A stretch of DNA of 64,000 nucleotides, from NCBI GenBank assembly GCA_012932865.1, contig SAXG01000031.1:62001-126000 (forward strand). The letters are read 5' to 3'. The DNA is from Amylostereum areolatum (Eukaryota; Basidiomycota; Agaricomycetes; Russulales; Stereaceae). A program made the translations under genes and the position numbers. Shown one piece after another: positions 1 through 12,128 of the stretch (positions are counted from its first letter, which is position 1; each line of letters begins with the position of its first letter). The notes beneath the pieces were generated by a model. It was given only the letters and a program-made list of their open reading frames with translations. It was not told the DNA's origin and searched no databases.

Positions 1-1459
1 ATCCGTGCTCCTGTGCGTCCACCCACCAGCATGATCGCGGGCCCGACGAAGTTAGACTCGGAGGGTAGGGACGATTCGGAATGGGCGCAAGCGGCGAGCG
101 TCGGTCACTGCATAAGTGAAGTACAACAGGGAAGAAGGAAGGAAGGAAGGGGGGGATCGTTCCACACGGCGTGATAGCCGGTGTTCGAGCGCGTACTACG
201 TAGTCTCCGTCAGCATCGAGCATCGAGGATTCGCCGAGACAGGTTGCTGTGTTGCAGGCAGGAGGGGTTGAGCGCAAAGGTGTATACATGTACGGTGATT
301 TTCGGAAATGGTGGAGCTGCGTCCTTACTGACGGTGTGGTGTCGGCGCCCCCCCGGCAGACGGGGAGGCTCGTACCCGGGTGTGCAGCGCCATTGGAGAG
401 GAAGGAATAGACCGAGTGATCGGTGGGACTTGGGTAGACAGGTCTATGGAAGAGGAACGTGGCTCTGGCTTCGAGGCGACGACGATCCCAGCGTTCGTTC
501 CGCGGACAGAGGGGAGGAAGAGCGTGTCTATTGGGTTTGTCGGGGAGTCGGAAGGGGCGATTCAGTGCATATGCGATCAGCAGGGCAAGGGGGCGCCGTG
601 GGCTGGTGCTTAGGAGAGGAAAGCGCCGGTGGGGCGGGGGAAGAAGAGAGGCGAAGGATCCGAGGACGGAGATGAGTGCTGGGCGCGAGCACGGGAGGGC
701 AAGAGGCCGGGTTGGAGCGAGCGGGCTGTGTGGATGGCCTGGCCGAGGACCGATGGCTTTGGATGGGAGAGCGAAGGCGCTGCTGATATGTGTATGTGTG
801 TGTGCGTGTATGTAGAGCTTCGGACACGATGAGAACGGACGGGTCAAGTCGATGGGAGGGGGGGGGAAGATCCGGGGGTGTGCGGTGTGGGCGTACATGA
901 TCGGGGGATAGGGCGGGGCGGTGTGGATGAGAGCGAAGGTGTCGGGACGGTGCGCGTACGACGGACGGGGATGTGAGACAGGAGGAGGGCGAGGAGGGCG
1001 AGGGCGGGCGGGGGGAGGCGCGGGCAAGACGGCGGGCAGGCACAGGCGAGGAGCCGGGAGGGCGGTGAAGGGGGGAGCGAGAATCGAACCGGTTCGAGCG
1101 GGGTATCCGGGGTCTCCGGTCCCGGTGCCGACATGTGTTTGGATATGTTATGTTTGTTTGCAGTGAGTATGTGCGCGCACATGGCACGGGATGGGCACGG
1201 CGAACGCCCGGGGGATTGGAACCCAATAAGGGATAGGATTGGGGAAAGACGGTGGCTATGAGTGGGAGAAGCGCTTTGAAACGGAGGGGGAGGAGGGAAG
1301 GAAAGAGGGAATTGAAAAGGGAAAGGGCGGTGGCGGTGCTGGATTACCGAAAGAGGGAATGGACCGGGCCGAAAGAGGGGGAGAGGGTCTCGCGCTCTTA
1401 TACCCGCCCCTGGCGTTCGCCTCCCAAGCTCGCCCATCTCCTCCTCCCCCTTTCCAAAC
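1..1459. promoter_or_regulatory. Upstream region of the Sfp1-like gene, no gene seen
   Basis: There is no convincing coding sequence here. The long open frames are proline- or arginine-rich by-products of high GC content. The stretch holds a GGAA/GGAAG microsatellite near 129-150 and a TG-rich tract near 786-812. It ends directly at the ATG of the downstream zinc-finger gene, so the right part is probably its 5' leader and promoter. No TATA box is obvious near the start. Confidence 0.4.
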
Positions 1460-3446
1460 ATGGCCGCCGCCACATCTCAGCCCATCGCTCTCCCCGTCCA
1501 CAACGACGTCGACAACGACGCTCACATGGCCAACTCCTCCTCCTACCACAGCCCCGGCCAGTTCAATCCCGCCTCCTACACCCGCGCCTTCTTTGGCTCC
1601 CCCATCTCCTGGAGGCCCGCCTCCTTCGCCAACCGCGCCTCCTCCCCCCCCGCCAACGGTAGCCCCAGCCAGCTCCTCGGCGCCCTAGAGTACGTTCAAC
1701 CGTCCCTTCTCGTTCCATCCACTCACCGCGTCCCCCAGTCCGTCAGAAGCCCGCTCGGCCAAACTGTCGTCCTCCATCGATTCCGACCGTGGCTCGCTCA
1801 TGCACGCCCTCATGGAGCGCGAAGACGAATTCGTACGTGGCCCCGCGCCCATTCCACTTTCATCTCACCCGCTCACCGTGCCCTCCAGTGTCGGAACTAC
1901 ACCTGCTGCGGCCTCAACCTCACCGACCTCCACGCGCTCGTCGACCACTTCGAAGAAGCTCACGTGCTCGTCGTCGACCCCGCCCATCCCCACGCCCCCT
2001 CTCTCCTCCCGAACCCCTCCTCCCAACCCTCCTTCCCGCCATCAACAGCGAGCGCGCCCTCCTTCCCCTCCCCGCACGCCTTCCTCCCCCCGTCCCATCC
2101 CCACTCCTTCGACCCCGCCGACGACATGGAGCTCGACCTCGACTCGTCCCCCGCCTCCTCCTCCGCCTCCTCCCCGCCACACACCCCGCCCTACCCCTCC
2201 CCCTACTCCTCCGCCCTGTCCTCTCCGTACCCCTCTCACGCCCACGCCAACGCCCACCCCTACCCCCATCCTCTCCAAACCCAAAACCTGCCCTATGTCC
2301 CCCCGCCCTACTCCACCCTCTCCTCCCAGCCCTCCTCCGCCTGCCCGTCCCCCGTCTCCGCCTTCGACACCACCGCCGTCATGCCCTCCCGCGCCGCCGC
2401 CCCCTTTGCCGCCTACGCCCCTTTCGGCATCGTTCCCGGCCACGACGACAACTCCGCTGCCGTCGCCCACGGCGAACGCGCCGTCGCTCCAGCCCTGCTC
2501 TTTGGCAACCCCGATGCGGGTGCCAGCCGCGAGGCCGCCGGTCCCCAGCGTCAGCGCTCGCCCCGTGTCAAGGCGTCCTCGCCCCAGACCGCCCAGCCAT
2601 ACCCGTCCGCCTCCACCCGCTTCTCCTCCGGCGCGTCCTCGCCCACGTCCTCCCACCCCACCCCCTCCCCCGCCCCATCCGCGTCCGCGTCCACCCCCGG
2701 CGCGTCCGGCAGCACCGCGCGCGCGTCGACGACCCTCTCCCGCCCCGCGTCCGCCCTCCTACTCTCCAAGCCGTTCCGCTGCCCGAAGCCGAACTGCTCC
2801 AAGTCGTACAAGCAGGCGAACGGGCTCAAGTACCACATGACCCACGGCTCGTGCAACTTCGCGCCCCCGAAGGATCTGGAGGCGTTGCAGGCGCTCCTGG
2901 TCGAGAAGGGGCTCAGGACGGGCGAGGGCGGCGTCGGGCTCGAGATGGAGGGCGGCAGAGGCGGGCTGAGCGAGGGCGAGGTGAGGGAGGTCGAGAGGGA
3001 GGCCGAGAGACGGTTGAGGCCGTTCGCGTGCGGCGTGGGCGAGTGTCAGAGGCGGTACAAGAACATGAACGGATTGCGTGCGTCCTCTCCCTCCTCCCTT
3101 TTCTCCCATTTTTTTTAGGAGGTTTGTTGACGTCGGGGGTTCTTTTTTTTCGCCTGTAGGGTACCATTACCAGCATTCGGGAGACCACGGCGCGATCGGG
3201 CTGAGGCTGCTCGCGTCGGGCCAGCACGAGTGTCTGCAGCATCATAACTCGAAAGCGCGCGGGTCGCAGGCGCCGCCGCCGCCGCCGCCGCCTTCTTCCA
3301 CTACGCTCACGCCCACGCCCACCGCGCACGCCTCCTCGCAAGCGCAGACGGAGGCGCATCAACAGAGCCAGCAGTGGTACGGCCAGCATTATGCGTGGCA
3401 ACAGCAAGGACAGCAGCAGCAGCAGCAGGCGGGGTACGGGCAGTAG
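1460..3446 (+). CDS. Sfp1-like C2H2 zinc-finger transcription factor
   Basis: Four exons (1460-1689, 1739-1832, 1889-3077, 3160-3446) join in frame to 599 residues. Three fingers are visible. An N-terminal atypical one has CCGLNLTDLHALVDHFEEAH. The central one is CPKPNCSKSYKQANGLKYH followed by the MTHGSC segment. The C-terminal one is CGVGECQRRYKNMNGLRYHY followed by an HSGDHG segment. The widely spaced pair with KQANGLKYH and KNMNGLRYH is characteristic of the Sfp1/split-finger family, nuclear regulators of growth and ribosome-related genes in yeast. The linker is long, Pro/Ser/Ala-rich and probably disordered. The C-terminus is rich in Pro, Gln and Tyr. Splice sites all fit GTRNGT...CAG/TAG, and the last finger is only complete after the third intron is removed. 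The target role in this fungus is inferred from the family. Confidence 0.85.
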
Positions 3447-4684
3447 ACTTCTCACCCCTTCTTTTGGGCCCGGTTATACCTCCATAGAAGTGCGCCTCCC
3501 TCTCCCCTCTTCCCCCCCCCTCCCATCGTCTATCATAAAAGCTTCCTACCCTCCTCCACATCCACGTCCACCCCGATTGCTGGGGTTGTTAAAAAGTAGC
3601 CTTCCATCGCGGACCCCCCTCCAGCAGGGCCCCCCACGCGCTTTATTTATCTCTTAATTCGCCCCGTACATAGTTCCACCTTCCACCTGTCCTCTCTCCG
3701 CGTTATTGTCTCTCTGTCTGTCTGTTTTTTTGCTCGAGTAATGTTTGTAATCCCACCACCACCCCCGATCCGTTTGCTTTCTTCTCCGGGTTTCTCTCTC
3801 CCCACGTTCTCCTCTCCCTCTCTCTTTCCCCTTTGGCTTGTCTTTTCTGCGGTCTGTAGGTCGTCCATTTTTCTCCCCCCCCAGTTTTGTTCCCCGTTGG
3901 CTCGTCTCCACGCTCCCAAGCTGCACAGTCCCCTCGTTTCCTCCTCGTCTCCGTCTCCGTCTCCGTCTCCTCATCCATCGTTCCCGTGTTCACGTCCCCT
4001 CACATCCGTCGCGGGAGGACCCACCCCCGCGCGCTTTCAACTCTCCCCCCCCCCCCCTCCCTTCCCCCTCCCCCCAAAATTACGTCCCGAACGAATGTAC
4101 GTACGCACCCCACACGCAGACCGACGGTTAGGCTCGGTTGTAATCGCACAGGTTGAACCCACTGTCCCAGCCCCAGTCCGTAGCGCACGCATACACCGTG
4201 AATCGCAAGTTTGCTATCGATCGCCAGCCCCCCCCCACCCCCCCGACTCGCGGGTGGGTGGGATGCGTCGATCTTCTAGACTCTAGTACTTGCGATCTAG
4301 TACTCCGACGTCGACGTCCTTCAAGCTGGGCGGCGCGAGCTTGATCAGATCTTGAGCTCGGTCACTTGGAGTGGGACGACGTTCACTTGACGTCCCCGAA
4401 CTTTTATCTGATATTTCGAGCAAGTCGCGCCCCCGGCCCGATCCACCGCGACGGGCACGGGCCAATAACATGAGATGCATGCATGAGATCGACCTCGTCG
4501 CCATCAAATGATCGCACGTCGACAATGGCATCAAACTTAAAAGTCACTGCTGGTACTTACAGTTACTGGTACTACAGGACTGCTGTAACTTAAATAAGTT
4601 CCTCCCCTCTCGCACGCGCGTGGTCCCCGGTCCCCGTGCACGCAAGGGGTTGTCGACTCCCGGTGTTCGATGGTCAGACACGGT

Positions 4685-4730
4685 CGGGGACGGGGACGGG
4701 GACGGGGACGGGGACGGGGACGGGGACGGG
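4685..4730. repeat. Hexanucleotide microsatellite (GGGGAC)n
   Basis: About seven head-to-tail copies of GGGGAC are followed immediately by three copies of a GGGCAT variant. The strand is G-rich with regularly spaced runs of four G, so it could form G-quadruplexes; that is an inference from the pattern. Confidence 0.9.
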
Positions 4731-5044
4731 CATGGGCATGGGCATGGGGGACTCCCCGAGTCGAAGACGGCGACCTGGCGATCCCGTCGCTGGGACGCGG
4801 ATCCCGTCTCGCTCGTCCCGTCGCTGCTGTACTTACTGCAGCAGCTCGTGCACACTTGCGACTTATGTATGTTATGTATCGAGTCGTCGTCCGAGACTCT
4901 GGCCCGCCGACCTTTCGACCGCAAAGCGGGATGAGCCCATGATGTGTATATCGATCGATTCTCGATTCATGGCGGGGTACGTATGGCGGGAGAGGCTATG
5001 TCGAATGAAGGCGTGGCGTAAGTAACAAAGGACAGGACGGGGAT

Positions 5045-5073
5045 GAGGAGAGGAGAGGAGAGGAGAGGAGAGG
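5045..5073. repeat. Pentanucleotide microsatellite (GGAGA)n
   Basis: Five to six perfect copies of the purine-only unit GGAGA, followed by a short CCTCTG tract of opposite strand bias. Confidence 0.85.
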
Positions 5074-8000
5074 CCTCTGCCTCTGCCTGTTGGCCGCTGC
5101 TGTGGCCTGCTGGAGGAAGGGTTCGCGGCCGCGTCCATTCGATCCGTTCAATCCTATCCATTTCCGTTCTATTCGACGACCTCGTCCCGTCGGCGTAAGT
5201 TAACCATAAAGCAAAAGCACAGCAGGGGGGGGGGGGACTCGCGGCGATGTGCGGGTCGCGGATGTTTCGCCGTTCGACGAAGGGGCGCGAGGGCGGCGAC
5301 TCAGGCCGCAGGGACCGTGTTGTTGTCGGACGTTGATCTGGGCAGAAGAGGCTGAGGAGGTGGGACGGTTGTGAGAGAGCCGGTGAGAAGTCGTGCGAGC
5401 GAGGACGGCGGGGCCGGCTGGAGGTGAGTCAAAGCGATACACGGGGAAGGGTGCTTTAGTACGTTCCGTCCAACGCGCAAGCCACATCGAACACGCACGA
5501 GTCCATTCCAGCCACGCACGCACGCCGCAAGAGACCGCCAGGCCAAGCGCTCCGTCCAGAATTCAGAGGGACCGATGCCGAGGGCGGCTCGCGAGCACGG
5601 TGCTGCAGATGGATATACATAGGCGGTTGACGCAGACGCGGACGCGGACGCGGGGACCACGCAGGTGGAATAGAACCCGAGCGCGCGCCAGTTTCGGGAG
5701 AGGACAAAAGCGAACTTGAACGTCGCGGTCGGGTCGAGGGTCGAGGGCCTTGGGGACCGGGGATGTGGACGACTGAAAAAAGGCTTGAAGCTTGAAGCTT
5801 GACGGGGAAGGGATGCGTGCATGCATGCATACTCGAACCTTGACCTTGACCTCCCCGATATCGCATCGCTTCGATGCTCCCGCCTTCCCTCCGCACACGC
5901 GACGGGAATAGCCTAAAGGCAGCACGGGCGAAGCGCGTCAGCACTTAGCACCAGGAGAAGTCGAAGGCGGAGGAGGAGGAAGAAGAGAAGGACCCGTGGA
6001 GAGAAAGGGAAAGAGAAGCGAAGCGAAGGAAGCGACGCACGACCGTGGCCTCGTGGCCAACTGACGTCATCCGAGTCCCCGCGCGCCCCGTCTGCAGACC
6101 GCGCCAGCATGTCCCAGCTCAGACTCCCCCGCCAACCACCACAGCCGGCTCCGAGCCCATCGTGAACACGGATCCCCGCTCCGCCCTCACCCTCGTGACC
6201 CATCCTCAACTGTCGACATCTGCAAAGCCCCCGTCGATAAGTCCCCCGTCAAGCGCTATCGATCCCTCGCGAGCCTCGAGGCGCGGTATGCCGTCACCCC
6301 CGACCTCCACGTGCGCCCGCGTCCCCAAACTCTAATCATCATCTCGAGCGGCTCCGGTGTCAGCGGTCAACGTGGACGACGATCCTCCTGGACCACGCGC
6401 GCGCGATTGATGGGCGGATCCGCAGTGCCATGCGAGAGGAGACGGCATTATGACTCGAAGATGGGAGGGGCGGGGGGCGGGATTGAGACGGTGCTGTGGT
6501 ATGGACCATCGCTCGCGTGCGCGCGGCGGGGCACGAGGAGGACAACGGTATACGTTAACCGCTTGTTCTCGCCCGCCGTCACGGCATAATCGACATCAGG
6601 GCATGTGCATGAGGCCGTTCGCCGTGCTCGCGGTAGCCCGTTCTTCTTTCTCTCCCACATTGCATTGACGTGGGCGAGAACGCGCTCGGTCTTGCCGTCT
6701 ACGCGTCTTCTTCTTCCGCCCCCTCGATGCCCTTCGCGAGATTGGGTCCGGAAAACGAGACGCGGGCGAAGGACGGTGACGTCTTTCGAGCTGCATAACT
6801 CCGAGGGGCGAAGGACACTTTGGGGGAGATGTGAAGGACAGTCCACCGCGCGCCACGCGGCATGAAATGGCGTCTCTCCTTTGCAGAAGACTAGTAGACG
6901 CCGCCATACAGTGTGGTATACACGAGCTGGCCGCCTTCGCTCGGCCAGAGAGTTCGCGTTCGACGGGGCGTGGCGGTAGAGCCCCGTCCGTCCCTGGGTA
7001 TTGAATATTGGACTGAATCCGTGGGCACCGCGGCGCGCGCGCAGGCAAGTTACGCGATCCTGTGAGGTAAAAAAATGCGTCGATGGAGCGTAAAAGCTTG
7101 CTGGAGCCTGGCAGAGTGTCCGGGGGGGGAGGGGGACGCCTTTCGGATTGTCAGGCTTATCCGTGGCGGTTCGGTCCTGGCGACCAGTCCGAGTCGGGTG
7201 TCCGGATGAGGGATGGTGGGGATGGAATTCGATCGTGGAGAGTGCCCATGCTGATGCTCCCGTGGAGGGGGCAGGGGCGGATCATGTCGGGGGCGGGAGA
7301 CTCGGGCGCGCGGGCTGCGCTGCGTTCGGAGCGTTCGGGGTGTCTCGGAGCCGTGCGGCCGACGACGGGGGCGTTGCCGCAAGAGGAAGCCAGAAAGAGA
7401 GGAATCGATGGTGGGAGGAGGAGGAGGTCCGGGGCCGGTGGGGTGTGTGTTGCGATCAGGGAGGATCACGCGCGAAGCCCGGAGGGCCACATATTACGAG
7501 CGGCGTCGAGCGTCGAGTGCGGCGATGATCGTGCAGGGCAGCACCAGCGTGCGACGGGCGAGCTGCGGGGCGTGGAGACGGAGGGAGGATACGTGGGCTG
7601 ATGACGGCGACACGTCCGAGGAGCTAGCCCGAGCGCGCACGGAGGGTGGGAGTACGAGGGGTGGAATAGGGAATCCGGAGGTGCGAGGGTGTAGGCGCGG
7701 GAGGGGGCTTGGTCCGTCGCGGTCCTTGTCGCGGCGCTAGGCTCGCAGGCGATTGAGCGGCGGACGTATTGCGCGGGAGCGCGGGATGGCAGAGTGTTCG
7801 ATGTTCGAATGAAGGCGGGAGGTGCGATGCTTGCGGAAGGACGGGTTGGGCGGTGAAACTGGCGCGGAAGCAGAGAAGGGAAGGGAAGGGGTGGTGAGTA
7901 CGGAGCGCGGATGTTTTGGTACGACGGATCCTGGGGAGGTCGGACGTGGCAGGTTCACTGGGTGCGATTGTGCGATGACGCGTGGCTCCTGTGAGTTGGA

Positions 8001-10207
8001 TGCGAGAACGTTCGCCGGCCAGAGGTGGGGAATGCGGAGGCACGTCGACAAGGTTCGGGAGTTCAAAACACAGCCTGCCCGAAACTCCTCGGCGAGAGGG
8101 CCAAGCCCGCGAAATCTATGACTTATCAGCACCGGGGGAACGCGTCTTCCGAGCTGCATCGGGGAAGGGCCTTCACCTTGCCTTCGACTTCTTCGTACTC
8201 GAGAACGCCAACGCACCACCTCCCCACGCTGCACAGAAGCCAAACTGGCGCAGAACGCCGGAGCTTCTCGCGGGTTCTGGTGGATGGACGGCCACAGACA
8301 GGTGGGGGTCGGGTATTGGGGCCAGCCACGTGCAGCGGATGCGGACCGAGGATGGGCAGGTGAAAGGGAGGGACGTATGCGGAGGAAGGTTCGGTCTGTC
8401 ATAAGCGAGGTTCGGTCGCGGTGGGAAGGTGGTGGACGCACACGGCGAAGGGACATCTGGTTCGGATGCCAAACGGGAGCCCGTTCGTCCCTATCCGACG
8501 CGATGAAGGGACACGAGGCGTTGTCACCGAAGGAATATCGAGGTGGTAAGAGTGTCCCGGGTCCTCCACGTCGATTCAGTCCAGTCTTGCGTGCGCGCAC
8601 CGTCGGTCGCCGGTCCGTGATGAAACCTTGGAGGGAGCAAGAAGCAAGCAATGCAAGGAGGCGCGCCCGGTGAGTGCGGAGGAGGGGGGATACGTGAATA
8701 ATACACACTGGTCCCGTCGTACCACTCCCAGGCGGAAGTCCGTGACGACCAACGACAGCGCGGAATGGAATCCGCACGAGCGGCAGCGGGGGTACAGGTG
8801 CGGCGAGACGAATGCGGGCGCGGCCAGACCAGAGGGGAAGACTTGGAACTTGGCTTCACGAACGAGGACCGCAGGGAGGAGCCAGAGACAGTAACTTTTG
8901 ACGCACACAAGGGCCTTGATGGCACGAATATGGTGGAGTTGAATTGCCGCGCTGGACAGTCCTGAGACGGATGCGAAAGAAACACCGGCGTCCGCGTTGG
9001 GGACGAGCGAGAGGGAGGTCCCCCAGTCTGCGGGACGGTTCTGTCAGTGACGGTGGGGAGTCATGAGGAGAAAAAAACGGTGGGTCAGGACGACGAGACT
9101 TCACAATATAAAGGCTGGCAGGCAAAAAAAAACTTGATGAAAAATTTTCACGAACGCTGCACTCTGGTCCGGAGGTCGCAAACTCGCGGGTCACTCGCGG
9201 CACTTGCCTTTTGCGGCTATTTTTCTCACCGCCGAGGCTGAGCTCGCTGGCGAGGGAGAGGCTCGGGGGGCGGCGTCGAGGAAGACGTCGGGCGCGGAGT
9301 GCAACGTGCCCCGAGCAAACCGACATATGTGATTGTTGTCAGATATCGGCGGTGCAGAGGGGGAACAGAACAGAACATCACTCCTAGGTCACAGTGAGTG
9401 GCGCTTCCAGCTCTGCGAACATCATATCATGAACTCTACCCTGTCGGCGGAACAGAAACCCGAGGGCTTGTTTGGGTACTCACTGAGTGGACATGCAGAG
9501 GAAACGTGGTTGGTGGAAAGGGAATGAGATCCGCGACTCCGTCTGTGTACCGCGTGCCTTTTCTGTAAAAAAAAAAGGCTTCCGCTCCGTATGTACGTAG
9601 TCGCAGGCGGAAATGAACACGGCAACGCACCGCGGTACGCATAGCCTCCAACAACAGAATAGAGACATACTGCCGAGCTCCAACTCAAGTATCATCACTT
9701 GGTAGTTAGAATAGCAGTCGATTGAACTTCAGCAGACTTCACGTTCGAAGAGACGGTTCAACGGCGGCTTTGTGATATTCCTTTGGAAAAAATTGTATAT
9801 CAGGATCGAATTGTTGCGTGAAGGGGTATTCAAGAGAGCGATCAGGGGATGGTGCACCACTCCTACACTACTCGGTGTGCAAAACGGATGCTGGAGTCAC
9901 CCACCGCGCTGCGTTCGACGCGTCAAATCACATGACGTTGGCTTGGGAGCGACGCCGCGAAGTTCAATCAACCTGTAAGTACAACTGAACGCAGGTAGAC
10001 ATTTCACCTCTTCAACTTCAATCATATACCCCGTCGAGCGACTGCATCAACCATGATACGCGCAAGAACGATGAATTAATGCTATCTTCTCACCAGGTGA
10101 GAGGTTCGTGATAGAAGGTAACTGTAGATCTGAAAAACTCATAAAATTCAGGAGGAAGTCAGAGGAAGTTATCGTGCAAACATGCACGGCGACCGAGCCG
10201 GGCGGGA

Positions 10208-11571
10208 ATGGGAATGTGGCAAACGACGTTGACGGCAGGGATCAACGCCGACAACGAGGACGGTTGGAGGACGGCAAACCCAGCGCGGAGAAGCATACTG
10301 AGCGGGATCGTGTTCGGTATTCCCGCCATCGTCGCGGAGGGTACGTTCGTCGAATATTGACCTTCGATAGCGGCGCGCTGAATCGTCCACAGGTTTAGCG
10401 CAAACCGCGGCCCACATCAGCCACCAGACCATGGTCGTCCCATTGTCGTTCTTCGAGTCATCACCCCATTCGCTTCTCACCGGCTTCGGCAACCTCTCTG
10501 TCGTCGACGCGTCCAAGGGCGCATCGTCCCCTCACCCGTTCTTCGCGTACCACAAGGCTCTGCTCGATAACCCCAAGCTCGCACCCTCCGCGTTGAAGAT
10601 CAGCTGGGACCGCGCCTACGAGGCCGCGGTCGAGAGCGTCGGCCCCACCATCCTGAAGCACACCAACGACTGGTTCGACCGCTGGCTCGCGGGCGTCACC
10701 GACACGGCAGAGGTCGAGGCGCGCCTCAAACTTATGGAGGAGGAGGTGACCTTCGGAAACTTGCTCTGGTACGGCGTCGGCGGGTACGCGGCGCGCAAGA
10801 CGGACGACAGAGTGCTCAACGCGGACTTCTTCGCGTGCGTCTCCTTCCTGCCTCTCTCGACCGATATCCCTCATGATTCACCCTTTGTGTCCCACAGCAT
10901 GCATTTCGCGACATCGCCCATCTTCTTCCCCAACGTCCTCCTCCCGACATCCTCTCCCAACGCTCTCCAGCCCGCGCTCTCCCTCCGCATTCGTCTCCTT
11001 CTCCTGCGGACCTTTACCGCGACCATGGCCGTCTGGATGGTCGCCCGAGGGCGCACCTCTACGCTCCCCATCGCCGACTTCTACGCCGCGACCGAGCGCT
11101 TCCTCACCGCGCCTGCGCCTACGCCCAACCCCTCTTCGGCCCAAGGCGAGCAGGAGCTCTTTTGGGCAACCCGTACACTCTGGGAGCGAGCCCCTGGGCG
11201 CGTCTCTGGACCAACACCGTCGTTCACCCAAACGAGCACTTGCACAAGCTCGTGCGCGCGTGCGCGGCGTATGCGACCTGGTACGGCGGACGCGAGCCGG
11301 GGTTCTATGCTAAGATTAAGGGTGGATTGGAGGCCGCGGAGTTGCTGGACGGTACTTTCCCCTTGCGAGTGGCTGGGTTTACGGAGGAGATGCTTGGGTG
11401 GGCGTACAGGAGTTGCAGCAGTGAGATCGCGAGTCGTTGGCTTGATCACGAATCCGTACGTAATTCTACTATGAAGTCTTCAAGTTTAGAGCCGCGCGAA
11501 CATGCTCACTTGCTGTGGCCATAAAGTCTGTGTGGCAGATTAAGGCTTCGGCCAATGATAACACTGAGTAA
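10208..11571 (+). pseudogene. Questin-oxidase-like (DUF4243/AflY) gene, frameshifted
   Basis: The family contains fungal oxidoreductases of anthraquinone/xanthone-type pathways (AflY, GedK), but here the substrate is unknown. Segments in order: IPAIVAEGLAQTAAH, LNADFFAMHFATSPIFFPN, MAVWMVARGR and HPNEHLHKLVRACAAYATWYG, all matching the family's order. Introns fit at 10341-10392, 10835-10897 and about 11457-11538. The last exon ends with a short tail and TAA at 11569-11571. The frame changes near 11155-11170, where ELFW and GNPYTL can only be joined by one extra base in the TTTTGGG run; no splice sites explain it. The first ATG in this frame (10208) leaves out roughly 130 residues normal for the family, and a possible damaged N-terminal exon lies at 9924-9975. 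It is therefore either a pseudogene or a gene with a sequencing indel. Confidence 0.7.
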
Positions 11572-11739
11572 GGAAGATGACTGTGATTGCCACTGTGTAC
11601 CGCGGCAACACCGTCATGAGCAAGTCAAGCAGTACTGACCAGAATGTCAACGGTACGTCGCCGAAACTTGTACTGTTCAACGTTCAAATTCCAAGATCCC
11701 AAGACCGCATGACTGCGGTGACTCTTCCCTTCAAGCGAT

Positions 11740-11752
11740 CATCACATGACCT
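11740..11752. promoter_or_regulatory. CATCACATGACCT element upstream of the first F-box gene
   Basis: This 13-bp motif occurs about 380 bp before the start-equivalent codon of the first F-box gene and again, identical, about 280 bp before the second (13855-13867). It contains CACATGAC, an E-box-like core. The match could be residual homology from the duplication or a retained binding site. Confidence 0.35.
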
Positions 11753-12128
11753 CATTCGACCTCCATTGTTCACTCGCGCAGTTCGAATCTGACAATGCAA
11801 ACGCGAGCAAACACTCGTTCTCCTCTATCACCTACCCCCACGAGCAAGTCAAACGACGCCCTAATCTCTCACATAACAGCCACAATATGAGGGGAGAAGA
11901 GCCCACTCCAGCGCATCAGGTACGGCACTGAGTACCACTCACCACTGCACTTTAATCATTGAACGTTGTTCTTGCAGGACGCCAGTCTCGCCGTCTCGGA
12001 AGTAACAACAGGAGGGTGCTCTCGTGAGATTAGTCCGGTATCTGTCTCGACATGCTTAAGGTCTGTCTAATTATTAGTACGAAGTATTGAAACCTGACCG
12101 TATTCATGGCACCGGCCGCAGACGCAAA

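Larger units (their letters stand above)
3447..10207. other. Gene-poor GC-rich region of about 6.7 kb
   Basis: I see no gene that I can support. Open frames are frequent, but they are Arg/Pro/Ser-rich, overlap one another on both strands, mostly lack ATG starts and show no domain. The longest, on the minus strand at 7737-8777, begins without an ATG and has no recognisable motif. The region carries CTCCGT repeats near 3943-3970, C-runs near 4046-4057, a hexanucleotide array at 4685-4730 and a GGAGA array near 5045-5073. A TATAAAGG box lies at 9107-9114. Near 9924-9975 there is a short stretch that resembles the N-terminal part of the questin-oxidase family (see the next gene). Confidence 0.5.

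Noticed and set aside
528..1226. Pro/Ser/Arg-rich open frame upstream of the Sfp1-like gene, minus strand
   Set aside because: Low-complexity composition, no ATG context or domain; best read as promoter DNA.
6100..6440. Possible exon on the plus strand with VDKSPVKRYRSLASLEARY
   Set aside because: No continuing exons, no domain and no consistent start could be found.
7737..8777. A 346-codon open frame on the minus strand in the gene-poor region
   Set aside because: It begins without an ATG, is Arg/Pro/Ser-rich, overlaps other open frames and has no motif; GC-rich DNA yields such frames by chance.
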